Positions 34,844 to 44,198 are shown, counted from the first letter of the stretch. The stretch is 64,000 nt of DNA from Ruminococcus sp. Phil11 (GCA_001940925.1 MSGZ01000027.1:98166-162165); one strand, 5' to 3'. Notes: generated by a model from the letters alone, not told the origin. Translations and numbers: made by a program.

Positions 34844-36523
34844 TCAGTCTGTTCCGTTCGGATAGGCCTGTGCGGCCTGTGCATAGACATACAGTGCTCT
34901 GACCAGTGTTTTCAGTGATTCGTCATCAGATTTTTTCATGATGTAGTAGCCGTAGGTCAGCGGCGAGAACTTGAATGCTGTATCGCCGATCTGATAGGTC
35001 TCTGTCGATGCAAGCTGCGGTGCGCCGATATCATAGATGAAGTAATAGCCCTGATCAGTGCCGAACAGTGTCGGCAGATATCCGTCACCGTTGAACGGTT
35101 CCGGAATGACGTTGTCGGAATAGATCCTTGCCTCGATCTTGGAGTTCAGGATCAGCGCGATCTCAGTGCCGTAAAGCGGATAATTGTACGGTTCAAACTG
35201 CGCAATGGTCACATCTTCGATCCCGTAGACCGGATCGTTTTTGTGGAAGAAGAAATTGTGCGCGGCCCTGCAGTAGTTGTCGAGCGATCCGACCAGTGCT
35301 TTCAGCTTTGCGTTATCGGAATACAGCGGCGTATCGTCGATATACTGCTGCGCACTGTATGTGAGCTTATCGTCTGCGAAACGCACGCCGTCGGAATTAT
35401 AAACCGGGAGCGGATTGCCGCTGCTGTCCAGAAATTCCAGCGTGATCGGTTCACCAGCCTGTGTCGCATTGATCGGATAGCTCAGATTTGCTTCACGCGG
35501 CTTTCCGTTGACATTCGGGAACCAAGCGGCATCAACGGTGCTTGTACCCGTCGGATAGACGGAGTTTTCAGGACCCGTCACTTTGATCTGTGCGGTGTCC
35601 GGATGCAGCTCAAGGAAGAAGTTGACGGCGAGCTCTCCGGCGAGTGTGATGCTGGCACCGCGCGCCTGATTACCTCTCGCTTTGTAGGTCAGATAGCCGG
35701 GGTTCTGCATACCTCCGTCAATATGGGCGTAATCGCCGCCTGTATGCTCCCAAGAATACGCGGTTCCGTTTCCGCCGACCAGCTTTTTGCAGTTCCTGAA
35801 CATATTGGTGCAGTCTGTTGCTTCCGGATTCACATTCCAACCGTTGCCGACATGGATCGTTTCAAGCACGGACTCCAAACCACAACACGGGTATTCTGAA
35901 CCGTCATACCAAATAATGTAGCTTGAACCGTCACTACAAAACATTTTTTCCATGTTCACGACATTGCCGGTGTCGAAGGTACTGAGATCAAGGGCTTTCA
36001 GCACCGGACAATCCGCAAACATAAAGCTCATATCCGTGACATGACTTGTATCAAATTCCCCGAAATTGATATTGGTGATATTTCCGCGAAACATTCCGCT
36101 CATATTTGTGACATGACCGGAATCGGCATTTGATAGATCAATGGTGCAGTCCTCTTCCTCATAGGAACAAAAGAAATCAACACCTGACCAGGAGCCGTTG
36201 TCAAGCGGTCCGTATTCAATAGGATCTACCCTTGGTTCAAAGGCAAATAAACCGGAACAGTCTTCCGGAAGAACAGTGCCTTCCTCACACACAATGGATT
36301 TGACCGAACTGGGATTGTTCAAGAATTGTGCAACCTCCTCTTTGTCCACATTTCCGTGCAGAGTCAGGGTGCCGGTCTCTTCATCGAAAGTGACAGTTTC
36401 ATAGGCTTTTGCCGTCACCGCAGGCCGCAGCAGCTCCACGCCGGCAAAATTGACCGGCAGTGCTCCGCCGAGCATTGCAAAGGCCGTGACAGCCGCCGCT
36501 GCCGCTTTCAGTTTGTTTTTCAT
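34844..36523 (-). CDS. BspA-like surface protein with DUF285 repeats
   Basis: 559 residues, start ATG 36523 eight bases after AAGGAG. A signal peptide (~1-30) precedes an N-terminal domain with repeated FDTSHVTDMSFMF and FDTGNVVNMEKMF motifs, the DUF285/Mycoplasma-lipoprotein repeat family found in bacterial surface proteins. The C-terminal ~280 residues are a separate beta-rich region of unknown function. No dockerin, LPXTG or transmembrane anchor is visible. It is followed by the 35-aa gene, presumably in one transcript. A role in adhesion or substrate binding is inference. Confidence 0.82.
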   Translation of the reverse strand: MKNKLKAAAAAVTAFAMLGGALPVNFAGVELLRPAVTAKAYETVTFDEETGTLTLHGNVDKEEVAQFLNNPSSVKSIVCEEGTVLPEDCSGLFAFEPRVDPIEYGPLDNGSWSGVDFFCSYEEEDCTIDLSNADSGHVTNMSGMFRGNITNINFGEFDTSHVTDMSFMFADCPVLKALDLSTFDTGNVVNMEKMFCSDGSSYIIWYDGSEYPCCGLESVLETIHVGNGWNVNPEATDCTNMFRNCKKLVGGNGTAYSWEHTGGDYAHIDGGMQNPGYLTYKARGNQARGASITLAGELAVNFFLELHPDTAQIKVTGPENSVYPTGTSTVDAAWFPNVNGKPREANLSYPINATQAGEPITLEFLDSSGNPLPVYNSDGVRFADDKLTYSAQQYIDDTPLYSDNAKLKALVGSLDNYCRAAHNFFFHKNDPVYGIEDVTIAQFEPYNYPLYGTEIALILNSKIEARIYSDNVIPEPFNGDGYLPTLFGTDQGYYFIYDIGAPQLASTETYQIGDTAFKFSPLTYGYYIMKKSDDESLKTLVRALYVYAQAAQAYPNGTD

Positions 36524-36628
36524 ACACACATCTCCTTTTCATTTGAAACCATATTTTCAAAGGTGCAGGCCGCGTGCACGCGCGGACAGTACCTTTTCCG
36601 TAACAGTCAGCGAAGATACTGTAAGTAA

Positions 36629-36657
36629 ATCTTATCATATTATCAACGGAATGTCAA
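36629..36657 (-). promoter_or_regulatory. Promoter of the BspA-like gene
   Basis: Minus strand TTGACA, 17 bases, TAAGAT, about 100 bases before the ATG. It lies divergently from the promoter of the pseudokinase gene. Confidence 0.65.
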
Positions 36658-36763
36658 GCAGTATTTTGCAGAAACAGAGATTACGCCGCAAGATATCGAC
36701 CGCCGGGGCAATGATGAAACCACAAAAAAATCTCCGGAATCTGAAAACAGCACACAAAAAGAG

Positions 36764-36792
36764 TTGACAAACAAAGGAAAACATTGTATAAT
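36764..36792 (+). promoter_or_regulatory. Consensus sigma-A promoter of the pseudokinase-LRR gene
   Basis: Exact TTGACA, 17 bases, exact TATAAT. This predicts strong constitutive expression, about 60 bases before the ATG. Confidence 0.85.
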
Positions 36793-36859
36793 AAAATAGT
36801 ATTCAGTTGATCGGAATGACACATGAACAATTGTTTTCAGAAAAGGAAGGATGTGGATT

Positions 36860-39800
36860 ATGAACGGCATGGAATCACTCAGACAGATCGCAGAGCAGCT
36901 CCCGCAGCCGCTGTGGGGACGTTGGGAGCGCAGGGAACAGCTTGCTTCCGGCACGGACTGCATCATGTACCGGCTGGAATCAAAGCGCATGAACCGCACC
37001 GAAACTGCGGTTCTGAAAATCGTCCCGCTGACGGCCTCGCGCACGTATTACAACGACGAGCAGAAGCAGGCGCAGATCACGCGGGCGAAGGAACGCACGG
37101 AGCAGGAATCTGACATGCTGTATCAGATGCAGGACTGCCCCAATATCGTGACCTATCAGGACGAGGAGCTGCAGCCGCTCACCAAGGACGGCCAGCTTGA
37201 GGGCTATGCCTATCTGATCCGCATGGAGCAGCTGGACTGCCTGACCGACCTGATCCGTTCGCGGAAGTATGACCTGACCGAGAGCAATGTCCGGAAGCTT
37301 GCCGCGGATATCGCGCAGGCACTGGATTATGCGCATTCGCTCGGCATCATGCACCGCGGCATTCAGCCGGATAAGATCTTCATTTCCGGCAAGGGGATCG
37401 CGAAGCTCGGCGGCTTCCGCATCCCGACGCGCACCGGCGTCATCCGTGCAATCCAGGATTCCGATGCGTATATCGCGCCGGAGATTGTCTATGCGAAGGG
37501 TGCGGCGGCGTTCACCCCGCAGGCGGATATCTATTCGCTCGGTGTGTGTCTGTATCAGCTTATGAACGGCATGTATCTGCCGTTTGAAAAGGAATGTGAT
37601 CTTGACGAGGCGTGGGAGCTCCGCATGAACGGCGAGCCGTTCCCGCAGCTCGGCAGTGTTTCGCCGGACTTTGCGGCGGTCATCCGCAAGGCCTGCGCAT
37701 TTGATCCCGCAGAGCGGTATCAGTCGGCGGCTGACATGGTCGGTGACCTGATCTTCCGCAGAAAGCCTGCGCAGTCTGCCGATACCGGCAGAGAATCGGA
37801 GGAGGAAGCGGGGCTACCTGAACCGGCAGCATCAGAGCCGGTCACAAAGCGGGCAGCATTTTTCGCTGCAGAGGATGAACTGACGGAACCCGAGACGATC
37901 GCGGAACCGGAGCCCGAGGCAGTCGCGGAGCCGGAACCCGAGGCGATCGCGGAGCCGGAGCCTGAAGCAGTCGCGGAACCGGAGCCCGAGGCGATCGCGG
38001 AGCCGGAACCCGAGGCAGTCGCGGAACCGGAACCCGAGGCGATCGCGGAACCGGAGCCTGAAGCAGTCGCGGAACCGGAACCCGAGATGATCGCGGAGCC
38101 GGAGCCCGAATCAGTCGCGGAGCCGCAGCGTCCTGCAGTCCCGCGCACGGCGGAGGAGATCCGCGCAGAGCAGGAAGCAGAGCGCGCGGTCTTTGTGATG
38201 CCGCAGTTCACGGAGACGCTGGAAGATATTTCCATGCAGATGCGCTGGGAACGAAGCCGCGTCCCGGACAGCCTTCCGCTTGATCCGGATGAAACGCCTG
38301 CACCGTTACCCGAAGCCGAAAGCACGGAGGAATTTGAGGTGAAGGGCAGTACGCTCATGCGTTATCACGGCAGAGACGAGCGCGTCACCGTGCCGGAAGG
38401 CATCACGCGGATCGGCAAGAGCGCATTTGCGGGCAACCGGACGATCCGTGCGGTCCAGCTGCCGGATTCGCTGCAGCGGATTGAGGAGCACGCATTCTCC
38501 AGCTGCACCTCGCTCGAAGAAGTACGGTTCCCGTCGGCATTGCGTTCGATCAACAACGAAGCTTTCCGCGGATGCATCTCTCTGAAAGCGGCGCATTTCA
38601 GCGGCTCGCTCTCGCAGATCGGTGCCAGTGCATTTTCCGGCTGCCGCAGCATGAATACAGTCGTGCTGGACTGTCCCCTTGAAACCATCGGCTATGATGC
38701 ATTTTATGACTGCAGCCGTCTGACCGAGATTGCAGTCGGCAAGCAATCCTACGCATTCCGCAGCATTGACGGCGTGCTGTTCGATTACGACGGCAAGCAT
38801 CTGCTGCTGTATCCCGCAGGCAGACAGGATCCGGACTACATTTTGCCGGAGAGCACCTGCACGATCGGTGACAGCGCATTTTCCGGCTGTGACTATCTGG
38901 AACGGGTCAAGCTGTCCGACAATGTCCGGCAGATTGGTTCTTCCGCATTCCGCAACTGCATGAGACTGCGGGAAATCATTTTCCCGGAGAATCTTGAAAC
39001 AATCAAGAACTGCGCATTCCAGAACTGTGTCAGTCTGAAGCGGGCAAGGCTCCCGCACTGGATGGCCTACATCGGCGCGTATGCGTTCAGCGGGTGCCGC
39101 CAGCTCGCGGAGGTGCAGCTTCCCGCCAAGCTGACGGAGCTTTGCATGGGCGTTTTTGAATACTGTGCTTCGCTGACACAACTGAAACTGACCGAGGGGA
39201 TAGTCAAGATCGGTGAAAAGGCATTCCTCTCGTCCGGTCTGACCGAGCTGTTTGTTCCGTACTCCGTCTCGACGGTCGAGCACCGCGCATTTGCGTGCTG
39301 CCCGTCCCTGCGGTATATCTTCCTCTCCGCGCGCATCTATCAGATCGCGTCCGACGCGTTTGAGAAGCACAGCTCCTCGCTGACCGTTTACGGCATTCTC
39401 AATTCCCGCGTCGCGGATTATGCTGAGGAAAACAAGCTCCGCTTTGAGCCGATGTTCGCATTGAGCGGCGGAAGCGGCTCGCAGGTACTGCATAAGTATT
39501 ACGGCGTGTTCCGTGATATCAGCCTTCCGCCGGAGGTCAACGTCATTTCCGGCCATGCCTTCCAGGACTGCAAATCGCTGCATTCCATTGTGCTGCCGTC
39601 CGGCATCGGGGAGATCGGCGAGGAGGCCTTCCGGGGCTGCGCCAATCTGGAATATGTTTCGATGACGAATCTCGTCGTGCAGATCGGCCCGAACGCATTT
39701 ACGGACTGCGAATCGCTGCGGGAGCTGAAGATCGTTGATATGTCCCAGTCGTACCCGCCGAAGGTGCAGCGCAAGATCCACCGGAATTTCTACCGCGTGC

Positions 39801-40273
39801 TGAAGGAGATCCGTCCGGAATCCGCGGAGAAATACGCGAAGAAATACAACGCCGGTACGCGCAATTCGCTGTTTGACATCGGATTCACGCGGCAGGCGGA
39901 GAAGGAAATGCAGGAGCATGTGGCACAGCTCGCGGACGAATACGAGAACACAGTGCTGCTGCAGGCACTGCTTGCGCTGATCCGCTCGGAAATGGAAAAA
40001 TCGGAGCGCAAGTTTATCCAGATCGAGCTGTTCGGCGACTGCATGATCACGACCGGCGTCATGGCGGGCAAGACCGCAATCCGGCGGTTCATGTACCGCG
40101 ATCTTGATGCGGGCGTGCGGCTTCTGCCGAACGCGAACCACATGCAGGCCTGTGCGGAGGCGATCATCCGGGAGCTCGGCGGCATCTACGGTCTGGCACC
40201 GATCCAGAACAAGGATTCCGTGCTGATCCAGCCCGTGCTGACCTCGCCTCGTCCGGCCAAAAGCAACGCATAA
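36860..40273 (+). CDS. Ser/Thr pseudokinase fused to BspA-type leucine-rich repeats
   Basis: 1137 residues. The N-terminal protein kinase-like domain (~15-295) keeps the VAIK-type Lys (AVLKIV, K53) and YIAPEIV, but the catalytic loop is HRGIQPDK (HRD to HRG at 165-167; the metal-binding Asn is Lys) and the DFG is GFR (185-187), so phosphotransfer is unlikely. Nine 8-residue EPEPEAVA/EPEPEAIA units follow, then LRR_5/BspA repeats (~500-980; CTSLEEVRFPSAL, GCISLKAAHFSGSL) and a ~140-residue unassigned C-terminal domain. No signal peptide or membrane helix is seen. The start at 36860 lies nine bases from GGAAGG. It may be a cytoplasmic scaffold or ligand-binding protein. Confidence 0.85.
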   Translation: MNGMESLRQIAEQLPQPLWGRWERREQLASGTDCIMYRLESKRMNRTETAVLKIVPLTASRTYYNDEQKQAQITRAKERTEQESDMLYQMQDCPNIVTYQDEELQPLTKDGQLEGYAYLIRMEQLDCLTDLIRSRKYDLTESNVRKLAADIAQALDYAHSLGIMHRGIQPDKIFISGKGIAKLGGFRIPTRTGVIRAIQDSDAYIAPEIVYAKGAAAFTPQADIYSLGVCLYQLMNGMYLPFEKECDLDEAWELRMNGEPFPQLGSVSPDFAAVIRKACAFDPAERYQSAADMVGDLIFRRKPAQSADTGRESEEEAGLPEPAASEPVTKRAAFFAAEDELTEPETIAEPEPEAVAEPEPEAIAEPEPEAVAEPEPEAIAEPEPEAVAEPEPEAIAEPEPEAVAEPEPEMIAEPEPESVAEPQRPAVPRTAEEIRAEQEAERAVFVMPQFTETLEDISMQMRWERSRVPDSLPLDPDETPAPLPEAESTEEFEVKGSTLMRYHGRDERVTVPEGITRIGKSAFAGNRTIRAVQLPDSLQRIEEHAFSSCTSLEEVRFPSALRSINNEAFRGCISLKAAHFSGSLSQIGASAFSGCRSMNTVVLDCPLETIGYDAFYDCSRLTEIAVGKQSYAFRSIDGVLFDYDGKHLLLYPAGRQDPDYILPESTCTIGDSAFSGCDYLERVKLSDNVRQIGSSAFRNCMRLREIIFPENLETIKNCAFQNCVSLKRARLPHWMAYIGAYAFSGCRQLAEVQLPAKLTELCMGVFEYCASLTQLKLTEGIVKIGEKAFLSSGLTELFVPYSVSTVEHRAFACCPSLRYIFLSARIYQIASDAFEKHSSSLTVYGILNSRVADYAEENKLRFEPMFALSGGSGSQVLHKYYGVFRDISLPPEVNVISGHAFQDCKSLHSIVLPSGIGEIGEEAFRGCANLEYVSMTNLVVQIGPNAFTDCESLRELKIVDMSQSYPPKVQRKIHRNFYRVLKEIRPESAEKYAKKYNAGTRNSLFDIGFTRQAEKEMQEHVAQLADEYENTVLLQALLALIRSEMEKSERKFIQIELFGDCMITTGVMAGKTAIRRFMYRDLDAGVRLLPNANHMQACAEAIIRELGGIYGLAPIQNKDSVLIQPVLTSPRPAKSNA
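37904..38119 (+). repeat. Nine 24-bp tandem repeats coding EPEPE[A/M/S][V/I]A
   Basis: Nine in-frame 24-base units with synonymous GAA/GAG and GAGCCC/GAACCC variation. They form an extended acidic Pro-Glu linker between the kinase-like and LRR domains. Copy number could vary between strains by slippage. Confidence 0.9.
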
Positions 40274-40288
40274 CCCCGAATAAAAGTT

Positions 40289-40322
40289 CAGCCCCGAAGC
40301 ATTGACACTTGCTTCGGGGCTG
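40289..40322. terminator. Bidirectional hairpin between converging genes
   Basis: Perfect 12-bp stem CAGCCCCGAAGC / GCTTCGGGGCTG with a 10-base loop, between the pseudokinase gene and the convergent DMT transporter. The T-tracts are weak on both sides. Confidence 0.7.
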
Positions 40323-40362
40323 TATGTTTCTTTATTCCGGATCAGACCGAAGGACAACCGTA

Positions 40363-41286
40363 TTATTTTCCTCTGTTGACGATGATAATGCCCGCGCAGA
40401 CCAGCAGCAGCGCGGTCAGGAAGCTGACGCGCAGCACGCCGGATTCATGCAGGACGATCGCCGAGATGATGACGCCGCAGACCGGATTCATGAAGCCGTA
40501 GACCGCGACCTTTGAAACGGGATTGTGCTTCAGCAGCATTGCCCAGACCGAATAGGCCGCAGCCGAAACGAACGCAAGATACAACAAAATCATCAGTGCC
40601 GGTACGGAAAATGTGCCGGCATGACCGCCGCCGAGCACGCCGATGCCCGCGAGCACAAGCCCGCCGGCCAGGAATTGCCAGCCGCTCAGCATGACGGGAT
40701 TTTCTCCGCCGGAGAGCTTTTTCATGAATGCAGATGAAAACCCGCTTGCGACGGTGCAGAGCAGAATCAGGCCGTCACCGATGAGCTGAAATCTGACACC
40801 GCCGCTCAGACCGTCCAGATTGATGAGGATGATGCCGAGGAATCCGACCGTGCAGCCGATGATGCTGCGGGCGGTCAGCTTTTCCAGACGAAGCAGCAGC
40901 GTGGAGATCAGAATCGCCGTAAACACGTTCATTCCGACCAGCACCGACGCCTTGACGCCGGTCGTATGCGCCAGCCCGATATAGTAGCAGAAATATTGCA
41001 GCACCGTCTGGAACAGGCTGATGATGCAGACCTTTTTCACCGATGCGCCGCGCGGGATCAGCAGCTTTTTTGCGCGGATGCTGCCGAAGCCGATCGCCAT
41101 GAGCCCCGCGATTGCGAAGCGGATGCCGCCGAAGGTCAGTTGATCTGCCCACGCGTCCGTCCGGATGCCGAACAGCCGATAACCGGTTTTGACCGCAGAA
41201 AAGGCGCTGCCCCAGAGCGCACAGCTCAGAAACGCAAGCAGCGCCACGATCCGCGGATCGGTCAGAAGTGATTTGCGTTGTTCCAT
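40363..41286 (-). CDS. EamA/DMT superfamily permease
   Basis: 307 residues with ten predicted helices in two EamA repeats. The N-terminal WGSAFSAVKTGYRLF and the second-half FVSAAAYSVWAMLLKHNPVSKVAVYGFMNPV are typical (helix 7-9 family motif). Start at ATG 41286 chosen for the AAAGGA site; an ATG at 41313 is possible. DMT proteins export or import amino acids and small metabolites, but the substrate is unassigned. Its start lies 23 bases after the stop of the minus-strand gene at 41310, so the two could share a transcript. Confidence 0.88.
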   Translation of the reverse strand: MEQRKSLLTDPRIVALLAFLSCALWGSAFSAVKTGYRLFGIRTDAWADQLTFGGIRFAIAGLMAIGFGSIRAKKLLIPRGASVKKVCIISLFQTVLQYFCYYIGLAHTTGVKASVLVGMNVFTAILISTLLLRLEKLTARSIIGCTVGFLGIILINLDGLSGGVRFQLIGDGLILLCTVASGFSSAFMKKLSGGENPVMLSGWQFLAGGLVLAGIGVLGGGHAGTFSVPALMILLYLAFVSAAAYSVWAMLLKHNPVSKVAVYGFMNPVCGVIISAIVLHESGVLRVSFLTALLLVCAGIIIVNRGK

Positions 41287-41309
41287 GTACCGTTTCCTTT
41301 GTCCGTATT

Positions 41310-41972
41310 TCACAGCATTTGCTGCGTTTGCTGTTCCGATGCAGCTTCATCCTGCACGGCGTTAAAATCCTTGAGATATGCAAGCTCCTGTGAAAAATCC
41401 GCATCATCAGGCAGGCCGGAAGCGTCCGGAGAAAGCGCGCGGCTGATCGTTTTTTCGTGTTCACTGAGGAGTGTTTCCATGCCGCTGACAGCCTTATACA
41501 GATTTGCAAAGGCCGGCTGGTCAGTGCCGTGATAGGCGTCAACATTTTTCCAGCGGATAGTTCCGGCAGCAATATAAAACTGTTTCAGAAATTCGCCGTA
41601 AAGCCGGTCCACACGGCGGAAGATTTCTTTCAGCTCAGACTGGCCGGAGAGCGCGGAACGGCGTTTTTTCTGGTCTTTATACTGCTCCATGCAGCGCTTC
41701 ATGCTGACGAACGGCCTGTCGGAGGCACCGCCTTTTAATTCGACGCGGGAAAACAGTCCCGTGCGGAGCCGGCTGTTCTTCTCGCGTGTCGCATCGCGGA
41801 GCAGATAACGCATTCTGATCTTGTATTTGAGCGGCGGGCAGACCAGTCCGATGATCTGCCCGAGCAGATACAGCAGAAGCAGAACGACGGCTCTGACAGC
41901 AAAGCCGATGCCAATTGCAATGCCTGCGAAGATGCCGACGATGACCGAAAGGATCGTTTCGAGCGCGTCCAT
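41310..41972 (-). CDS. Hypothetical membrane-anchored protein
   Basis: 220 residues from ATG 41972, preceded by AAAGGGGG at proper spacing and by a good promoter at 42003-42031; longer frames reaching 42215 run through that promoter and are rejected. One or two N-terminal hydrophobic helices (ETILSVIVGIFAGIAIGIGF and AVVLLLLYLLGQIIGLV) precede a cytoplasmic helical domain with basic and acidic patches. I recognise no family. It probably lies upstream of the DMT permease in one transcript. Confidence 0.65.
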   Translation of the reverse strand: MDALETILSVIVGIFAGIAIGIGFAVRAVVLLLLYLLGQIIGLVCPPLKYKIRMRYLLRDATREKNSRLRTGLFSRVELKGGASDRPFVSMKRCMEQYKDQKKRRSALSGQSELKEIFRRVDRLYGEFLKQFYIAAGTIRWKNVDAYHGTDQPAFANLYKAVSGMETLLSEHEKTISRALSPDASGLPDDADFSQELAYLKDFNAVQDEAASEQQTQQML

Positions 41973-42002
41973 ACTGTTTCCCCCTTTGATACTGATGCAT
42001 CT

Positions 42003-42031
42003 ATTATAGCACAGAATGCGGTGAATTGCAA
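42003..42031 (-). promoter_or_regulatory. Sigma-A promoter of the membrane-protein/DMT operon
   Basis: Minus strand TTGCAA, 17 bases, TATAAT, about 30 bases before the ATG. Confidence 0.8.
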
Positions 42032-42138
42032 TGGGAGAAGGAAAAAAGTGAAGCGTGAATCGCGGCGTGCACAAACGATTGTTGGGTGTACTTCGCTGAC
42101 CGTCCCCGGAGGAAAACGCCCGCGGGGGCTGCCCCGCA

Positions 42139-42175
42139 GCAAAAACCCCCGCCGGGGAAGGCGGGGGCTTTGCTT
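42139..42175 (-). terminator. GC-rich intrinsic terminator
   Basis: ACCCCCGCC / GGCGGGGGCT-type stem with a GGGGAAG loop. On the minus strand it is followed by TTTTTGC, ideal for ending transcripts coming from 42708 or beyond; on the plus strand it is followed by TTTGCTTTTTGC. Confidence 0.75.
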
Positions 42176-42707
42176 TTTGCTGTACACAAATGGGGTATGC
42201 GTCAGCATTCTGCATCCATTCCTAGGTGAAAGAAGGAGTGTTTGCGCGTATGAGAAATGGGGGAACATGAGTTTTTTCGGCGTATCGCGTCTGCGCGTTC
42301 CTGCGTGGAGCGGTTCCTTTGGCCGCAGCTTCGGCCGGCATTGATTCGCTCCGTTCGTCCGGGGAGGACTGCTTTCCCTGCAGAGGCGGCTGCGGGTTCG
42401 GCGGAACGGTTCTGCCTGCGTACCATTTCATGCTGCGGATCGCTGCGGAGCTTTCTGCTTTGGCTGCGGGAGCCTGCCGTCCTGAAGGCCTGTGCATCAG
42501 GGTACGGGTCTGATGCGCCGGATCAGGCGTTTGACTTGGCCGGATGAACGGTTCCGGCTGCGCGGCGGGAGAACGCCGCATCATCGGGGACGGTTCCGCA
42601 CATTCGTCGCATGTTCACTTTGCGCCGGGAGATTTGCGGGGAATGATCGAATACCTCTCTCTTCTTCTTTCGGTTCGGAATGTTTGTCAGCTTGGGAATG
42701 GGGGATG
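42176..42707. other. 530-base region without a convincing gene
   Basis: Several frames are open here on both strands, but none has a credible ribosome binding site together with a protein-like composition; the translations are Arg/Ala/Pro-rich, as expected for GC-rich non-coding sequence. The minus strand would be the long 3' region of the secreted-protein transcript that ends at the terminator at 42139. It may be an eroded gene or a long 3' UTR. Confidence 0.5.
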
Positions 42708-44021
42708 TCAGATGCCCAGCTTGTTCTTGAATGTCACTGCAGAGCAGTCATGGAACCTTGTGCCGGTGGATGTCGTTGTAGCGTTTTCCTTGAAGTAGAC
42801 TCTGTAGTCAGTGCTGTTATGGTTTTTCAGCCAGTTGGTAAGCCATGTGTTTTGCTTGAACGAATACCCATAACCGTTTCTGAGCAGTACATCCAGTTTT
42901 CTGTCACCTTGACTGCTTTTCCACTCTGAATCAAGGCTAACATTTTTTCCGACGCAGATATACAGATTTTTGCCGCTTACTGTAACGCCGATGAAATTGT
43001 TGTTATGGAAGTTTCTGACGTCACTGTCATAGACCAGAGATGTGATCAATGAGTTGCCGTCAAGGAGCCCCTTATAGGTATTGTTCATTTCGGACTTTGC
43101 AATTTTCTGTGCAAACTTATTTGTTACCACGGAAGATGTGCTGTGTCCGTAGTTATAGGAGATCTTGATGTTGTTCAGGACTTGGTAAGGGGCATCTTCT
43201 TCGCCGGTGCCGAAAAAGAGCTGCTTCGTGTCCGGATAGCGTACCTGCCCGGAGAAATAGATTTCTGTATGGAATCCGTCAGTGCCGTCTGCGATCAGAG
43301 TCGGCTGATTGAAGAACGTGATCTTGTCATTGTTTGAAAGTTCAAGTCCGGCAACGTAGTAATCCTTCAGAATGAACGTACCCCAGTATTTGCCGGTGGA
43401 TTCATCGTAGTTATAAGAATCCAGATACAGCTTATTCAGGTAGTAGTTCTGCATATAGTAGTCGTTCAGCAGTCTGCCGGCAAATTGGTTCGGCGTGCCG
43501 TCTTTCACATATTCAATCAGCAGGCCGTAGTTTTCCGTTTTGCCGTTCTTCACTGTTTTCACTTTGATCTTGTCAAAGTTTGATACTGCCCTGCTGAGAT
43601 TGCTCAGCTTGGCCGCTGTCTTGTCGAATGTACAGCAATATGTCAAGTTTGTGCCGTAGGATGTCGATTTTGTTTTTTTGCCGGTGATGGGATCTTTTTT
43701 CAGACCCGGTGTGATCGTGATCGGATACTCAGAGCCGGGCTGCCGGGGCAGGACACTCTTATCAAAGCAGGGGTAAAGGTTCTGGTAAACGGCTGAATTG
43801 ACGATATGTGAAACGGAACCAAAGGCGGAATTAAGGGCGTTCGGATTGGTGCCCATACTTTCAAGGAATTTTTGCCATGCTTCGTCATCAATGTCTACGC
43901 AGTTTTGGATATTCGCTGTCATTGGAAATGCCTCTGCCGTCATGCCTGCTGCTGTCACCATAGAGAATGCCGTGATTGCCGCTGCGGAGACCGCAGTCAG
44001 CCTTCCGATGATATGTTTCAT
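42708..44021 (-). CDS. Secreted protein of unknown function, AT-richer than neighbours
   Basis: 437 residues with a signal peptide (MKHIIGRLTAVSAAAITAFS, cleavage near AEAFP). The mature part is rich in Asn, Tyr, Lys and Thr, with likely beta structure, and contains two Cys pairs scattered (NCVDID, YCCTFD, YICVG, FHDCSA). No known domain, dockerin, LPXTG or membrane anchor is recognised. The base composition is visibly lower in GC than the flanking polA and kinase genes, which could mean recent acquisition. It is divergent from the LacI-LytTR regulator across a repeat-rich operator region, so that regulator may control it. Confidence 0.75.
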   Translation of the reverse strand: MKHIIGRLTAVSAAAITAFSMVTAAGMTAEAFPMTANIQNCVDIDDEAWQKFLESMGTNPNALNSAFGSVSHIVNSAVYQNLYPCFDKSVLPRQPGSEYPITITPGLKKDPITGKKTKSTSYGTNLTYCCTFDKTAAKLSNLSRAVSNFDKIKVKTVKNGKTENYGLLIEYVKDGTPNQFAGRLLNDYYMQNYYLNKLYLDSYNYDESTGKYWGTFILKDYYVAGLELSNNDKITFFNQPTLIADGTDGFHTEIYFSGQVRYPDTKQLFFGTGEEDAPYQVLNNIKISYNYGHSTSSVVTNKFAQKIAKSEMNNTYKGLLDGNSLITSLVYDSDVRNFHNNNFIGVTVSGKNLYICVGKNVSLDSEWKSSQGDRKLDVLLRNGYGYSFKQNTWLTNWLKNHNSTDYRVYFKENATTTSTGTRFHDCSAVTFKNKLGI

Positions 44022-44145
44022 AATGAAATCCCTCTCCTATTCAATTATCAAGTGTGTTGAAAAAGTGCTGCTGCAGCAGTGTGAACCGTAGTTCCGAATC
44101 GGAATGCCTGTGCGGTAGGGCAACCCCTTGACCTTCCGCAACTTC

Positions 44146-44174
44146 ATCATAGCACATTTGATTCAAAAAAGCAA
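44146..44174 (-). promoter_or_regulatory. Promoter of the secreted-protein gene
   Basis: Minus strand TTGCTT, 17 bases, TATGAT, giving a ~110-base leader. It lies just beside the TTCGTC repeat cluster. Confidence 0.6.
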
Positions 44175-44198
44175 TATTTTCTGACAGAATGCGCAAAA

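Noticed and set aside
38306..40357. Long open frame on the minus strand opposite the LRR region
   Set aside because: It mirrors a GC-rich coding gene with good homology on the plus strand; its translation is Arg/Leu/His-rich with no start site or domain, as expected for an antisense shadow.
42257..42547. 96-residue plus-strand frame with some Cys and Phe content
   Set aside because: No suitable ribosome binding site, no homology pattern, and overlapping frames on both strands are equally open.
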